Source: Hufsiella arboris (lineage in GTDB: Bacteria; Bacteroidota; Bacteroidia; Sphingobacteriales; Sphingobacteriaceae). Taken from it: a DNA stretch of 64,000 bases. Below are positions 35,471-44,947 of the stretch, piece after piece. The position numbers and the translations under genes were made by a program. The notes under the pieces were generated by a model that was not told the origin of the DNA, did not search any database, and saw only the letters and a list, made by a program, of their open reading frames with translations. Numbering within the stretch: position 1 is the stretch's first letter; each line of letters opens with the position of its first letter. Location of the stretch: contig NZ_WVHT01000006.1 of the NCBI RefSeq assembly GCF_009834875.1, positions 62,001 through 126,000 on the forward strand, in the 5' to 3' direction.

Positions 35471-36679
35471 TTAGCGTTTTAATTGATAGTTGTTATTGAC
35501 CTCTATTTCTGAAAATTGAGAATTCATTGTATTTAAAGATTCAATGGTTAATACTTCAGGTTTTTGCTGTTTGGCTTCCAACAAATTTTTGTACAACAGA
35601 TCCTCCCGGCTTAAAATAAATTGCTGGCCGCTTCCGAGGTCTTCCATTTTCAGCCGACCATTTTTTAGGTTTTCGTTCACCTTAAAAATCGTCCCGTTAT
35701 AGCTGATATGATCGTTTTCCGTTAAGAGGTGACTGGACACCTTTTTATCGTCGGCGAAAGCGGTTAGTTCCATGTTTCGTTTTCTTTCGAGGTCAAGGAG
35801 GTAGGTATAAATCTTCTCCGCATCGGCTGCGGCGCTGTGTATTTCAAAAGGATGATCAGTTAGAATACTGATCCAGCTATCCACATAAGCCGTGTGCTGG
35901 CTGGGGTCATGGCCGATTCGCAACTCATCACCGATTAGAAGGGACGCAATTTCTGCCCGTAATTCCTCCCGTGCGTAATCTTTAGTCCCAAACTTGTTTA
36001 ACAGGCTGCGGTCAAGGCGGCTTTCATGGCCGGTCCAATGGCCGAGTTCGTGAAGGGCGGTTGCATAATATTTGCCTGGCTCATCGAACTGTTGTTTAAG
36101 GGGTAAAGTGATATTATCCTTAAAGGGGCTGTAAAAAGCGCGATTTCCCGGAACATGCTGAATATCTGCACCGGAACTTTTGATGAGTTGTTCTGCTCTT
36201 TCCAGCGGTTCCCAACCAAGGGAAGAAATATCGGGGATGATCAGTTCGGGGATGCCGTTGACCTGCTCAGCGTTAAAAACAGCAAAACTGGTGATAATTG
36301 GCCTGTTCAGCTTTACGGTAATTTTTACAGTATCACCTTTATCATCCTTAACCACCTTTCCGTTCTCATCCCTTTTCGTTCTTTGCTCGAACAATTTAAT
36401 AAACTGAATAGGAGTTGATTTAGATCCTTTACTTACCTGCCAGCCGTTATCATCGGCTTGTTTATAGGTCATCCAACGGGGATCGTTCCTGCCGCTCATG
36501 ATAAGGGATAATGTGTTGATCCCCTGATAACGGTTACCGGTGACGGCATTGTAAGGCAATTGAAAAGCTGGCAAGCCCTTGCTGTTCCAGGGCTTTTGCC
36601 AGGGTGCTGTTCCGGCCTTTAAAGCTTCGATCAGTTTTTCAGCTACTTCCACATGAAGTGCCTTTTTTTCATCGGCCAT
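35471..36679 (-). CDS. ArdC-like antirestriction protein (ssDNA-binding zincin)
   Basis: 402 residues from the ATG at 36679, chosen because AGGAGG lies 7 bp upstream and the protein then begins MADEKKALHVEVAEKL. The N-terminal domain has TAPWQKPWN and NPYNAVTG-like features (LPYNAVTGNRYQGIN), typical of ArdC. The C-terminal peptidase domain has the zinc motif HELGHWTGH with a downstream Glu in EELRAEIAS. It likely protects the transferred single strand from restriction in the recipient. It overlaps a 58-residue gene by 11 bp. Confidence 0.9.
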   Translation of the reverse strand: MADEKKALHVEVAEKLIEALKAGTAPWQKPWNSKGLPAFQLPYNAVTGNRYQGINTLSLIMSGRNDPRWMTYKQADDNGWQVSKGSKSTPIQFIKLFEQRTKRDENGKVVKDDKGDTVKITVKLNRPIITSFAVFNAEQVNGIPELIIPDISSLGWEPLERAEQLIKSSGADIQHVPGNRAFYSPFKDNITLPLKQQFDEPGKYYATALHELGHWTGHESRLDRSLLNKFGTKDYAREELRAEIASLLIGDELRIGHDPSQHTAYVDSWISILTDHPFEIHSAAADAEKIYTYLLDLERKRNMELTAFADDKKVSSHLLTENDHISYNGTIFKVNENLKNGRLKMEDLGSGQQFILSREDLLYKNLLEAKQQKPEVLTIESLNTMNSQFSEIEVNNNYQLKR

Positions 36680-36845
36680 CTTCAGCCTCCTTTCTTTCGT
36701 CGGAGTTATTGGGAAACTCATCAACGTAGTCAACGCCGTAGATCAACGCTTCTTCGGGTGTCAGTTCCAGTTCCTGGCCCTCGGCAATCAGTTGTAATTT
36801 TCTTTCCAGCGATCCGAGGTGCCGATTATGATAATCATAGTTCAT
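36669..36845 (-). CDS. Small acidic protein coupled to ArdC, 58 aa
   Basis: Short gene from ATG 36843-36845 to TGA at 36669-36671; the product begins MNYDYHNRHLGSLERKL and contains LTPEEALIYGVDYVDEF. The ArdC Shine-Dalgarno and start lie within its 3' end (11-bp overlap), so translation is coupled. Family unknown. Confidence 0.6.
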   Translation of the reverse strand: MNYDYHNRHLGSLERKLQLIAEGQELELTPEEALIYGVDYVDEFPNNSDERKEAEDGR

Positions 36846-36862
36846 GGTGATTTATTTATGGG

Positions 36863-37351
36863 TTAAGGCGGCCTGGCAAACAAGCCGCATAAAAAAGCCA
36901 GCGGGGATAATTCCTGGCCATGATATTTAATGGAAAAATGAAGGTGTTCTCCGATTACCCTGCCTGTCGCGCCGGTGATCCCGATAGCCTGACCTGCCAC
37001 TATTTCTTCGTTCGGCAAAACGGAGATTACAGATAGATGCCCATAAATGCTCTCGACGTCGCCGCTATGTGTGATGATGATATAGTTTCCGATGTAGGCG
37101 TTGTAGCCAATAACCTTGACAATACCATTGAGTATGCAGAAAACGGTATCGTGGCGGGCGGCAAGGTCAACGCCTTGGTGAAATTGAACTTTGCCGGTTA
37201 TGGGATGTATCCGCCAGCCAAATCTGGAGGTCATACGCAAATTCTTTAGTGGGAAGCTAAAGTTCAATTGGTCGCTATCCATTTGGGGCCATGCTTTTGT
37301 TACTGTTAAAAGCAATAGAAAAGTCAGGCAGGTGTTTCTTTTTAAAACCAT
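36863..37351 (-). CDS. M23-family peptidoglycan endopeptidase
   Basis: 162 residues from the ATG at 37351, which gives signal peptide MVLKRNTCLTFLLLLTVTKAWPQ; longer in-frame starts would overlap the previous gene. The LytM/M23 core is visible: SRFGWRIHPITGK, the zinc ligands in FHQGVDLAA (HxxxD) and GEHLHFSIK (HxH). Exported; probably opens the cell wall for the mating channel, as M23 or lytic enzymes do in other T4SS loci. Confidence 0.9.
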   Translation of the reverse strand: MVLKRNTCLTFLLLLTVTKAWPQMDSDQLNFSFPLKNLRMTSRFGWRIHPITGKVQFHQGVDLAARHDTVFCILNGIVKVIGYNAYIGNYIIITHSGDVESIYGHLSVISVLPNEEIVAGQAIGITGATGRVIGEHLHFSIKYHGQELSPLAFLCGLFARPP

Positions 37352-37361
37352 AGCCCTATAA

Positions 37362-37787
37362 TTAGCGCCCCCGTCCAGGTTTATAGTCCGGATCAAGGTC
37401 GCGATGCACATCAATATAATCTTGTACACTGACCACGGTAGCAAACATCAAATTCGACCTGCTCATAGCTAAATCCAAGGCCTCTTTTCGGTAGTTCAGT
37501 TCACCGGTTGCATCCAAAAGATATAATCCTAAAATATCAATCACATCCTGTCCATCAATTTCCTCGTGTAGGTGGGCGCGCAACTTGTCAAGTATTTCTT
37601 CGCCTGGCACCAACATTAGCAGGGCATCGGTACTATACAGGCCAATCATCTGATTTTTAAATTTGACCAGCACCTCGTCTTTTTCTACATCCAAATTGTA
37701 TATGGTACCCATGTGGCCTTGCATGTGAACGGGGTCATGAGTTAGGGTTGGGTGAACCATGACCACTTTATCAAGTAGTTCATACAT
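37362..37787 (-). CDS. Hypothetical protein, 141 aa
   Basis: Two parts can be seen: an N-terminal KOW/SH3-like strand-rich segment (GTIYNLDVEKDEVLVKFKNQ) and a helical C-terminus (YLLDATGELNYRKEALDLAM). No family known to me. It sits between the coupling-protein and M23 peptidase genes, all in one orientation. Confidence 0.6.
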   Translation of the reverse strand: MYELLDKVVMVHPTLTHDPVHMQGHMGTIYNLDVEKDEVLVKFKNQMIGLYSTDALLMLVPGEEILDKLRAHLHEEIDGQDVIDILGLYLLDATGELNYRKEALDLAMSRSNLMFATVVSVQDYIDVHRDLDPDYKPGRGR

Positions 37788-37810
37788 AATCTTAGTTTTT
37801 TGTCAAGTAA

Positions 37811-39844
37811 TTAATGTTTGTGAGCGGGCTTCATGGTGCCTTTTGCCGTGCCTGCGGATTGCTGGGGTGGGATTTTCCGGAAGGTCATGGTCAAGGCTTG
37901 CACCTCGTTAGTGATCCGCAAGTAGTTGCTGCGCAGTATATCATCCTTTTTGCCCTTGAAATTATAGAATAGCGGTAAGTCTTGGTAGGCTTTTTCCTCC
38001 GCTTTTATGGCATCCAGATTGAGGTTGATGCGGCAATTGATAGCGGAGGTTTCATATTTCCCGGTATATTTTTCTACCGCATCCGATGCTAAAAGCCCTA
38101 CCATTTCCCCAGCTTTCAGTGAAGCTATTTTACCGGCTGGGATCAGCGGTTCGAGTTTCTCGTTTAAGGACAGCGATGTTTTATTACGGTCAATACTTAG
38201 GCTTTCGCCGGTTTGTTTAACCTTGCCGAATAACCGCTCCAGCCATTCCAATGTATCTTTATTCCGAACAGAGCCAGATAATACGTTACCCATCACTGAG
38301 GTAATGGTTTCGGCGGTTTCCTTACCATATTGCTGCCTGAGCATTGGTAACTCCTGCATTCCCAAAAGGACAGATACGCGATTACTTCGTGCCTGGGAAA
38401 CGCATACATCCACACGGTGGCAGTATAAACTTGGGCTTTCGTCGACCACAATCCCGACCGGGATATTACCTTTAGAATTGACTTCGCGCAAGATGCAATT
38501 CATCACTACAGAATAGCAGGCGGAGTTAATACTTTGGGTACTTGGGTCATTAGCCAGCACCAAAATTCCCGGATGTTTAGGGTCGCTGATCTTGAGGTCA
38601 AAATCATCACCGGAGAAAACCCAAAAGGTTTCTTTTGTCGCCATGCGGCTAATAAAGATTTTTAAGGTGCCGACCTGTCCTTCCAACTGCTCAAAGGCTT
38701 TTGCCCGGTAAGCAGTTACGAATGGCGATAATAATGAGGCCAGTTCCGGCTCTGAAAAGAGCGTGGTAAACACTTCCTCGTAAGGCAGGTTTAAAAAAGC
38801 CAGCACATGAGGTAAAGTGGAGTATTTGCCGTCCTCATATTTACTAAAGAAGTAAATGCAGGCTGCCAAAAAATTGACAGCACTTTGCGTAAAAAATTGA
38901 TCGCTGCCGCCGCTCTTATCGCCTTTTTTCAATGCTTCTACCAGCGCTTCGGCATTTTCGGAGGCATCAGCAAGAGTCTTGAGATACTTCTTGTTAAAAG
39001 GGTTAACCCGCCTGCTTTTCTCCGGGTCATTCAGGTTCACCACATGAAAGGTGTAGCCTTTGCATTTCTCGTTTTGTTTAGCAAGCAGGTAATGATAATA
39101 AACTATCTTACCCAAATCCGGGTACTTCAGATCGTAAACGCAAAGCGTGAACTCGTTGGCTATCATCTGCCGGATAACAGGCATCACAATTCCAAAGCTT
39201 TTCCCGCTTCCAGGCACTCCCAACAGCAAAATCCCTCGGTATAAATTCTCTAAAACGAGGTACCCTTTCCTGACTTTATTTTTGAAATAGAACAGGGTTG
39301 GAATGTTTACAGCGCTGGTTGCCAGGAGTGGCGTGGTTCGCTGCATAAAAGATTCTTCCTCAACGTTCCATCGGTCTTTGCCAAGCCTGGCGCTGATCAT
39401 TTTGGAAACGTTATCCATTGAAGTGTGGATCAGAACAGTTCCTGCAAACGCGAAGGCGATATACGCGATCTCATACCAGTTTAAGCCATAAAAAACGGGC
39501 AACCCCGGATGTCCGTAAAACCATAAGCCTCCAAAAAACAACAGTAAGCCTGAACTTAAAGGATAGGCGACCGAGTTTTTAGGATTAAAATCCTGTTGTT
39601 TTTTGCTGAGCGTGCCAACGGATACGAGGCAGATCAGGATCAAGGTAAAAAGCTTGCTGTATATTGGTTGCTGGTAAATCTTCAGGCGGTGTAGCCGGTC
39701 AATAAAAAAAGCCAGGCCTTTGTAGGCATGGCTTTGTAATAATGGGGGGCCGTAGATAAAGCAAAATATTTCGAGTGCTACGGACAAATAGATGGCGGCC
39801 TGCAAAAACCTATGCTGGCTTTGCTGCTCTTTGCTTTCTTCCAT
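37811..39844 (-). CDS. Type IV coupling protein (VirD4/TraG family, MobC-like)
   Basis: 677 residues. Four hydrophobic helices in the first ~150 residues anchor it. Walker A is LLGVPGSGKSFG and Walker B is VGIVVDESPSLY. It brings the relaxase-DNA complex to the mating channel. In CTnDOT-type elements the equivalent is MobC. Here it is separated from mobAB by the whole tra operon, the common order in Sphingobacteriaceae ICEs. Confidence 0.93.
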   Translation of the reverse strand: MEESKEQQSQHRFLQAAIYLSVALEIFCFIYGPPLLQSHAYKGLAFFIDRLHRLKIYQQPIYSKLFTLILICLVSVGTLSKKQQDFNPKNSVAYPLSSGLLLFFGGLWFYGHPGLPVFYGLNWYEIAYIAFAFAGTVLIHTSMDNVSKMISARLGKDRWNVEEESFMQRTTPLLATSAVNIPTLFYFKNKVRKGYLVLENLYRGILLLGVPGSGKSFGIVMPVIRQMIANEFTLCVYDLKYPDLGKIVYYHYLLAKQNEKCKGYTFHVVNLNDPEKSRRVNPFNKKYLKTLADASENAEALVEALKKGDKSGGSDQFFTQSAVNFLAACIYFFSKYEDGKYSTLPHVLAFLNLPYEEVFTTLFSEPELASLLSPFVTAYRAKAFEQLEGQVGTLKIFISRMATKETFWVFSGDDFDLKISDPKHPGILVLANDPSTQSINSACYSVVMNCILREVNSKGNIPVGIVVDESPSLYCHRVDVCVSQARSNRVSVLLGMQELPMLRQQYGKETAETITSVMGNVLSGSVRNKDTLEWLERLFGKVKQTGESLSIDRNKTSLSLNEKLEPLIPAGKIASLKAGEMVGLLASDAVEKYTGKYETSAINCRINLNLDAIKAEEKAYQDLPLFYNFKGKKDDILRSNYLRITNEVQALTMTFRKIPPQQSAGTAKGTMKPAHKH

Positions 39845-39848
39845 AGCC

Positions 39849-40691
39849 TCATAAATTATCGGCCTTTAAAAGATCTCCGTATTTGATTTGCAGCGTTAAT
39901 GTTCTGCCGGAAACCTGCTTTTCGGATAGTTCCACATTAAGGATTTTATTATCCGGGAACGTGACCTTTTTGAATACATAAATATTATGGTACTCCTTTT
40001 TAAAGGAGGGCTGCTGGTAAAGCTGCCATTCAGGTTTTATTTCCAAAGATTGTACGTTAGTCGCCTTAGTGATTTTTTTATCCTCGATCTTAAACCGCAG
40101 TTCGTCGATGTCATAAGCAAGGTTCGTTTTGTTCTGAAAAGCCACATCTAAAAAAACGTGGTCGCCAACCGTATATACATGATTAAGGATCACAGTCAGC
40201 CCGTACGCCTTTGCTTTCCGGATATCGGTTTTTTTACCCCTGTGTAAAATATCCATGGCATAGGATTTCATTTCAGGGGTGGTCAACGTTATGCCAGGAA
40301 AGTCAAGCGGCCGGCATTGCTCCGGCTGTATCGCAATAGCTGTGGGTAACTGCTGGCTGGTTGATTTGGTAAACACCAAATGATATTGCGCAATAAAGCT
40401 TTCGCCTACGATAGTGATCACGCCGAGGCTGGTGCAATCAGTTTGCAGGTGCCGCAAGGAATCCGGCACCAGTTTTATGCGCAGCAAGTTTTTAACAGGC
40501 ATATCGCCGACAATACTATGGCTGGAAATGTCTGCATACTGGATGGGTTCAGGCGATAAAAAATGAATGTCTGCCTGGCTACTGATCTCAATTTGCGGCA
40601 GCGAATCAATATAAGTTCTACCAAGGCTTTGAGCAAAAAGAATGTGTGCCGCGCCTAAAAGGGCGGTTAACAACAAGAATACTTTTTTCAT
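39849..40691 (-). CDS. traN: Conjugative transposon protein TraN (DUF4138)
   Basis: 280 residues with signal peptide (MKKVFLLLTALLGAAHILFAQ). The pattern ISSQADIHFLSPEPIQYADIS followed by LRIKLVP and a repeated beta-strand domain matches TraN of Bacteroidota conjugative transposons, a periplasmic/outer-membrane channel component often compared with VirB9. It starts 14 bp after traM. Confidence 0.88.
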   Translation of the reverse strand: MKKVFLLLTALLGAAHILFAQSLGRTYIDSLPQIEISSQADIHFLSPEPIQYADISSHSIVGDMPVKNLLRIKLVPDSLRHLQTDCTSLGVITIVGESFIAQYHLVFTKSTSQQLPTAIAIQPEQCRPLDFPGITLTTPEMKSYAMDILHRGKKTDIRKAKAYGLTVILNHVYTVGDHVFLDVAFQNKTNLAYDIDELRFKIEDKKITKATNVQSLEIKPEWQLYQQPSFKKEYHNIYVFKKVTFPDNKILNVELSEKQVSGRTLTLQIKYGDLLKADNL

Positions 40692-40705
40692 AAATTTTAT
40701 TGTTT

Positions 40706-41911
40706 TTACTGGTGGTTACGGAGGGTTTCGGGGTCAATCAGGTAAACGAGCGTATTGTATTTTAATTTAGCTTTATTCTGGCGTATTAGCTTGCTTACGG
40801 CGGTGGTGGTCGATTCGAACATGCGCGAAACTATGCTCATCACCATCTGGTTATTGTTATCCGCGGATTGCTGTAAGGTGAGGCCCTGGCTGGCATCGCT
40901 ACCGAGATCTTTTGTAAAATCCCGAAATGCGGACGCCGGAACATACAGGCCGGGTAAACCGTCATTATCATAAATAGATAATTTGACGGGCAACAACTGG
41001 TCGTCCTCCATAATGGATTTAATGGTTAGTAATACCCTTTGCCCGGTAAAGCCGGATATTTCGGCATAGAGATAAGTACCCTGTTTAATCAGAAAATGCC
41101 CGGCCATCATATCTTCCAATAGCCGGATGCGCAAACGTGATCCTGCATAACCGGTGATATTCTGGTCGACAATGGCGCGGATGAGTCCGTTATGCTGTTC
41201 GGGCATGATGGTATTAAAGGCAGCGGTTGAATTGCTGGCTTTAGTCACCGGCAGCGTTTTTTCCTGTGGTGTTGCCGCTGCCAGTTTTTCAGTTAAAGCT
41301 TTCCTCTGTTGCGCCTTATATTCCGGGTCATGTGATTTATCCATGCTATCTATGAGCGCCATTTGCTGGCGGAATAATTGCATAGGATTGGCATTCTGCG
41401 AGTTGCCGCTATTGGTGTTTTGCCTGGGCTGGCTGCGCATTCGGTTAAGTGCATCTGCCAAGGCTTGATCTGACTGGTTGTGTTTTGCGGGCTTAGTTGG
41501 AACCGCCGATGCATCGGGAAAACCTGAATAATTAGGAGGTAATGACCGCGACCTGTTGTTTTTATACTTGGCGGCAACTGCTTTTTTCAAGGAGTCAAGC
41601 TTCCTTTTCTCGGCATCGTTATAGAGATTTGGCGCTGCCGAGGCAGTCGTCGTATCATCCTGTAACTGGTTGATAGCGGTGTAGCCATCCGCTTTTTTGT
41701 ACTGGTCGCGGTAAGCATCCAGTTTGTCGGATAAGGTGCTTTTCTTAACCTGGTCGGAAACATCGGCCACGTTATCCTGTAGGGTTTCCTTTCCTTTGGC
41801 AACCGCTTTTGGCTTACCGAAGCTGCTTTTATAAGTATAAAAAAGTAGCAGGAAGAAAGGCAGCAGGATAAGCGGCAGGACGTACCTGGGGCTTTTAAAA
41901 TTTACTTTCAT
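40706..41911 (-). CDS. traM: Conjugative transposon protein TraM
   Basis: 401 residues. One membrane helix (VLPLILLPFFLLLFYTY) near the N-terminus, a long Gln/Asn/Pro-rich linker, and a C-terminal conserved domain with AIVDQNITGYAGSRLRIRLL and FLIKQGTYLYAEISGF. This is the VirB10-like layout expected for TraM, which spans the periplasm. Confidence 0.9.
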   Translation of the reverse strand: MKVNFKSPRYVLPLILLPFFLLLFYTYKSSFGKPKAVAKGKETLQDNVADVSDQVKKSTLSDKLDAYRDQYKKADGYTAINQLQDDTTTASAAPNLYNDAEKRKLDSLKKAVAAKYKNNRSRSLPPNYSGFPDASAVPTKPAKHNQSDQALADALNRMRSQPRQNTNSGNSQNANPMQLFRQQMALIDSMDKSHDPEYKAQQRKALTEKLAAATPQEKTLPVTKASNSTAAFNTIMPEQHNGLIRAIVDQNITGYAGSRLRIRLLEDMMAGHFLIKQGTYLYAEISGFTGQRVLLTIKSIMEDDQLLPVKLSIYDNDGLPGLYVPASAFRDFTKDLGSDASQGLTLQQSADNNNQMVMSIVSRMFESTTTAVSKLIRQNKAKLKYNTLVYLIDPETLRNHQ

Positions 41912-41929
41912 GAGTTAATGATTTAGTTA

Positions 41930-42361
41930 TTAATGGTTGGGCCGGGATTTTTTAAGCAAGGCGCGCAGATTTTCCATTTGTATTAGTGCTTGATTCAGGG
42001 TCAGGCTGTCGGCATGGGTAAGTGTATCTTTTTTCAACAGTAGGTCGACCTGTTGCTGGGTAGCCCATAAAGTTTGCAAAGCGTTCGCGGTGCTGATAAT
42101 TTGGCCAAATCCGGAAGCTGTATTTTGAACCGATGCATTTACCTGTACGATTGGCCTTTGCTTCTCCCGCATGACTGTAAAAGCCAATACGCCTGAAAAT
42201 AGAATGGCAATAACCATGGCGGTGAAAACCTGGCGGGGATATTTTTCCATTAGCTGGCGGCTTTTTGAACCAGCGCGCTCGAAATAAATACCAAATTCCT
42301 TTTTCAGTTCGCTCCCCAATGTTTTACCGGGGTCACGGTTGGAAGTTATTTTTCTGAACAT
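41930..42361 (-). CDS. Membrane protein at the TraL position
   Basis: 143 residues from ATG 42361; a start seven codons upstream is possible. One hydrophobic helix (VFTAMVIAILFSGVLAFTV) after a basic cytoplasmic N-terminus, then a helical periplasmic tail (LTHADSLTLNQALIQMENLRALL). Between traK and traM, where CTnDOT-type elements carry traL, but the sequence identity to TraL is not evident to me. It overlaps traK by about 29 bp. Confidence 0.7.
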   Translation of the reverse strand: MFRKITSNRDPGKTLGSELKKEFGIYFERAGSKSRQLMEKYPRQVFTAMVIAILFSGVLAFTVMREKQRPIVQVNASVQNTASGFGQIISTANALQTLWATQQQVDLLLKKDTLTHADSLTLNQALIQMENLRALLKKSRPNH

Positions 42362-42959
42362 TATTGAGGTCTTTGTTTTCAAGGGTTTTCCATTGGGTAA
42401 TCAGGACGGCGTTGGGATTATTGTCCGAACGCACGTCGAGGTCTTTGAGGTAGCCCTCCGTGACCAGCGAACGGGTCAGGGTGCTGCTTCTGCGATCAAT
42501 CTTCTGTTTCCCGTAATACCTGAAATATTTGTGCGGCATGTCCAAATACACCGAGTCCATTGTTATGGTGAGCACGGCACTGGAGGATAAAATGGAATTG
42601 AAAAATCCTTTTTCCTTAAGGTTATTATATTGCAAGGCACCGCTTTCATCGACGAGATACATCGCCTGCTTCATTTGGTATTCGATGTATTTATCATCGG
42701 GAGTCAGCGTAAAAAACAGGCTGTGAAACCGGATAATGTCGGAGCGATATTCAGCTGCGCGGTTCATCTGCACATCGGTTTGCCTGGCCAGTACCGGGGT
42801 GCTGTTGGCATCCAGTACATAGATACTTTTACGGGCTATCGCAACCTGTTTGTAGGCAAAAAAACTAACTATACCCACCATTGCCAGGGCGCATAAAAAG
42901 CTTCCTACGGATAAAAAAGTAGCCAGCCTGATCTTTGATTCAATGTTTTTTATAATCAT
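42333..42959 (-). CDS. traK: Conjugative transposon protein TraK
   Basis: 208 residues. N-terminal membrane helix (FLSVGSFLCALAMVGIVSFFAY) followed by a periplasmic domain with SIYVLDANSTPVLARQTDVQ and EYRSDIIRFHSLFFTLTPDD, the characteristic TraK signature. VirB8-like inner-membrane component of the mating apparatus. A terminator-like hairpin separates it from traJ upstream. Confidence 0.92.
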   Translation of the reverse strand: MIIKNIESKIRLATFLSVGSFLCALAMVGIVSFFAYKQVAIARKSIYVLDANSTPVLARQTDVQMNRAAEYRSDIIRFHSLFFTLTPDDKYIEYQMKQAMYLVDESGALQYNNLKEKGFFNSILSSSAVLTITMDSVYLDMPHKYFRYYGKQKIDRRSSTLTRSLVTEGYLKDLDVRSDNNPNAVLITQWKTLENKDLNNVQKNNFQP

Positions 42960-42976
42960 AATGGGCTTGGAAATAA

Positions 42977-43005
42977 AAAAAGCCGCCTTGTCGGGGCAGC
43001 TTTTT
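42977..43005 (-). terminator. Terminator-like hairpin between traJ and traK
   Basis: On the minus strand GCTGCC and GGCGGC form a 6-bp stem (one G-U pair) around a 7-nt loop, extended by an A/T stretch and followed by seven T residues. It lies in the 66-bp traJ-traK gap, so it could reduce expression of downstream tra genes. Confidence 0.55.
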
Positions 43006-43025
43006 AGTGGTTATTAAAGAGGTTA

Positions 43026-44144
43026 TTAAATCTTGGCGATCATACGGGTAACTGTCGCTCCGAGGCTGGAAGCGCCGCGTCCCATAGTAGAGGCTGCCGA
43101 GGTAATACCTGATGTCGACACTATCCAGGTGGATATGCTTGGTACTGTCAACATAGTTAAGCCGCCTATCAAAAAGGTTACTATGACCATTCCAAAGGAT
43201 AAAATGCCATTGGAGGCGAACCAGCCTAACTTCTCCATTGAGTTTCCCGCCGAAGTATCCAGTAATTGCTGGAAACGGGTAATTTCAGCTTCCATTGCAA
43301 ACTGCTGAAATTGAGTGGCGATATAGAGTACGAGGAAAGCTATTCCGCTGTACAGGTTGACTGATATAAACCGGGCGACCCAGGTCGTAAACGAATCCCG
43401 AAAAGCGGGCATAATACTGACTGCGACGGAAAACGGCCCGAGTATAATCAGTATCGTTGAAAATATGATCTGTATAAAGAATATGATGTAAACACATATT
43501 CGTAATATCCAGATGGCACAAGTTTCCAACAAGGACGTGACCAGTAGCTGAAGCCCGACCTGCAGCCGGTTTCTTAATTCAATAATCGGGTTCCATATTT
43601 GTGCAAAGCCATCTTTGACGGCGGAGGTGACAGATTCCCATGCTTTCCCGTACCACGTGGTGGCCTCATTGCTGGCAACTTCGGTTTGTGCCTGCATACT
43701 CATCAGCGAGTCGGCGACCGTTACCATTAACTGCGCCCGTTGCACCCGCAGGTCGTTTAGCTGGGTTTCGCTGCCGTTAAACAGGGCGTTGGTTTTGCTT
43801 TCGATGACGTCTGTTGGAAAGGCCACTACTTTCGTGAAAGTTCCCCACCAAAGTATTACCATGACCAATCCGAAAGGCCGAAGCAGTGGCATGACTTCCA
43901 ATTGCTTATCTCCTGACATCATTTCGTATGCCTTTAGTGAAAAAAAGATGATCATAAAAATGGCGGCAAGCGCCTGGGCATCGGCAATGAACGTATCGTA
44001 TTGTCCCCAAATGCTGGCTTTCATAGCCTGCAAAAAGTGCATGATACCGTCTTCATAAACGCCGTTGCCTTGCAAAAAATTAAAGGTGTCCTTAAACGAA
44101 TCAGATACGCTGACCGGCTGGACTTGTAATAACATACCGAGCAT
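43026..44144 (-). CDS. traJ: Conjugative transposon protein TraJ (VirB6-like)
   Basis: 372-residue polytopic inner-membrane protein with about seven hydrophobic helices (for example DAQALAAIFMIIFFSLKAYEM and ICVYIIFFIQIIFSTILIILG). The conserved central GPFSVAVSIMPAFRDSFTTW and C-terminal serine-rich tail fit TraJ. Likely forms the inner-membrane pore of the T4SS. Confidence 0.9.
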   Translation of the reverse strand: MLGMLLQVQPVSVSDSFKDTFNFLQGNGVYEDGIMHFLQAMKASIWGQYDTFIADAQALAAIFMIIFFSLKAYEMMSGDKQLEVMPLLRPFGLVMVILWWGTFTKVVAFPTDVIESKTNALFNGSETQLNDLRVQRAQLMVTVADSLMSMQAQTEVASNEATTWYGKAWESVTSAVKDGFAQIWNPIIELRNRLQVGLQLLVTSLLETCAIWILRICVYIIFFIQIIFSTILIILGPFSVAVSIMPAFRDSFTTWVARFISVNLYSGIAFLVLYIATQFQQFAMEAEITRFQQLLDTSAGNSMEKLGWFASNGILSFGMVIVTFLIGGLTMLTVPSISTWIVSTSGITSAASTMGRGASSLGATVTRMIAKI

Positions 44145-44154
44145 AAATGATTAG

Positions 44155-44943
44155 TTAAAGTTTGTAATTGGCTAATATTTCATCCGCGATCTGTTGGTCT
44201 GACTTGTAACCAGCCGGGATGGTGACAGGAGTTGTGGCAGGCGATTTCAGGCTTTTAGCCTTTTCGCTCAACGCGAGGAAGGTACCAGCTTGCTGCTTTT
44301 TAGTTGCCCAAGCCGAATTTAGCCTGCGGTATTCGGCCAGCAAACGATAATAGGTTAAAATGCGCGAACCCCGGTCAAGTGTCGTCGTTCTCGCCGTGTT
44401 GAGGCGTTCGGAAAGGCTGTGCGATTGTTCAAGGTACCAGTTGTAAGTACCGCTGCTAACGAGATAATTTTGCACTTTGGATGATACGCCGCTTAACAAT
44501 TGGCTATCTTGCTGGTTAAGCAAATCCTTAAATTCCTTACTATAGTATAATAACCACAAAGGGTCGGCGGAGGATACCAGACCAGAATAATTGACGGCTT
44601 CAGATACAGCGGTATTACGCAGCGTATCGGCTTGTAATTTATAAGCATTGTCAGTATTCTGCATGGCGGCCACAAGTGCCAGCCTTTGGGTCTGCGGGCC
44701 GGACGGACCGAGCGGACGGAGATCGGTTTTATGATAGTTCGGGAACCACGCCCAGGTCAACCAATATAGCGGATTGAGCCAAAGAAAACCATGGGTCGGG
44801 GTAAAATCATTTTGATTCCATTGCTTAAAAACCATGCGCTCCTGCTGGTAACGGACTGATTGGTCGTTGACATACATTTGGGCAAAGGTGTATTTGCCCA
44901 GGCATAGCAATAGTATTGCTATGATTGCTGTTTTTTTAATCAT
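44155..44943 (-). CDS. Secreted T4SS protein at the TraI position, 262 aa
   Basis: Signal peptide MIKKTAIIAILLLCLGKYTFAQ, then a Trp-rich segment (HGFLWLNPLYWLTWAWFPNY) and long helices. It lies between traJ and three paralogous exported proteins. It may be a TraI/VirB5-type periplasmic factor, but it is not clearly homologous to those three. 4 bp from its upstream neighbour. Confidence 0.65.
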   Translation of the reverse strand: MIKKTAIIAILLLCLGKYTFAQMYVNDQSVRYQQERMVFKQWNQNDFTPTHGFLWLNPLYWLTWAWFPNYHKTDLRPLGPSGPQTQRLALVAAMQNTDNAYKLQADTLRNTAVSEAVNYSGLVSSADPLWLLYYSKEFKDLLNQQDSQLLSGVSSKVQNYLVSSGTYNWYLEQSHSLSERLNTARTTTLDRGSRILTYYRLLAEYRRLNSAWATKKQQAGTFLALSEKAKSLKSPATTPVTIPAGYKSDQQIADEILANYKL

Positions 44944-44947
44944 AAAC

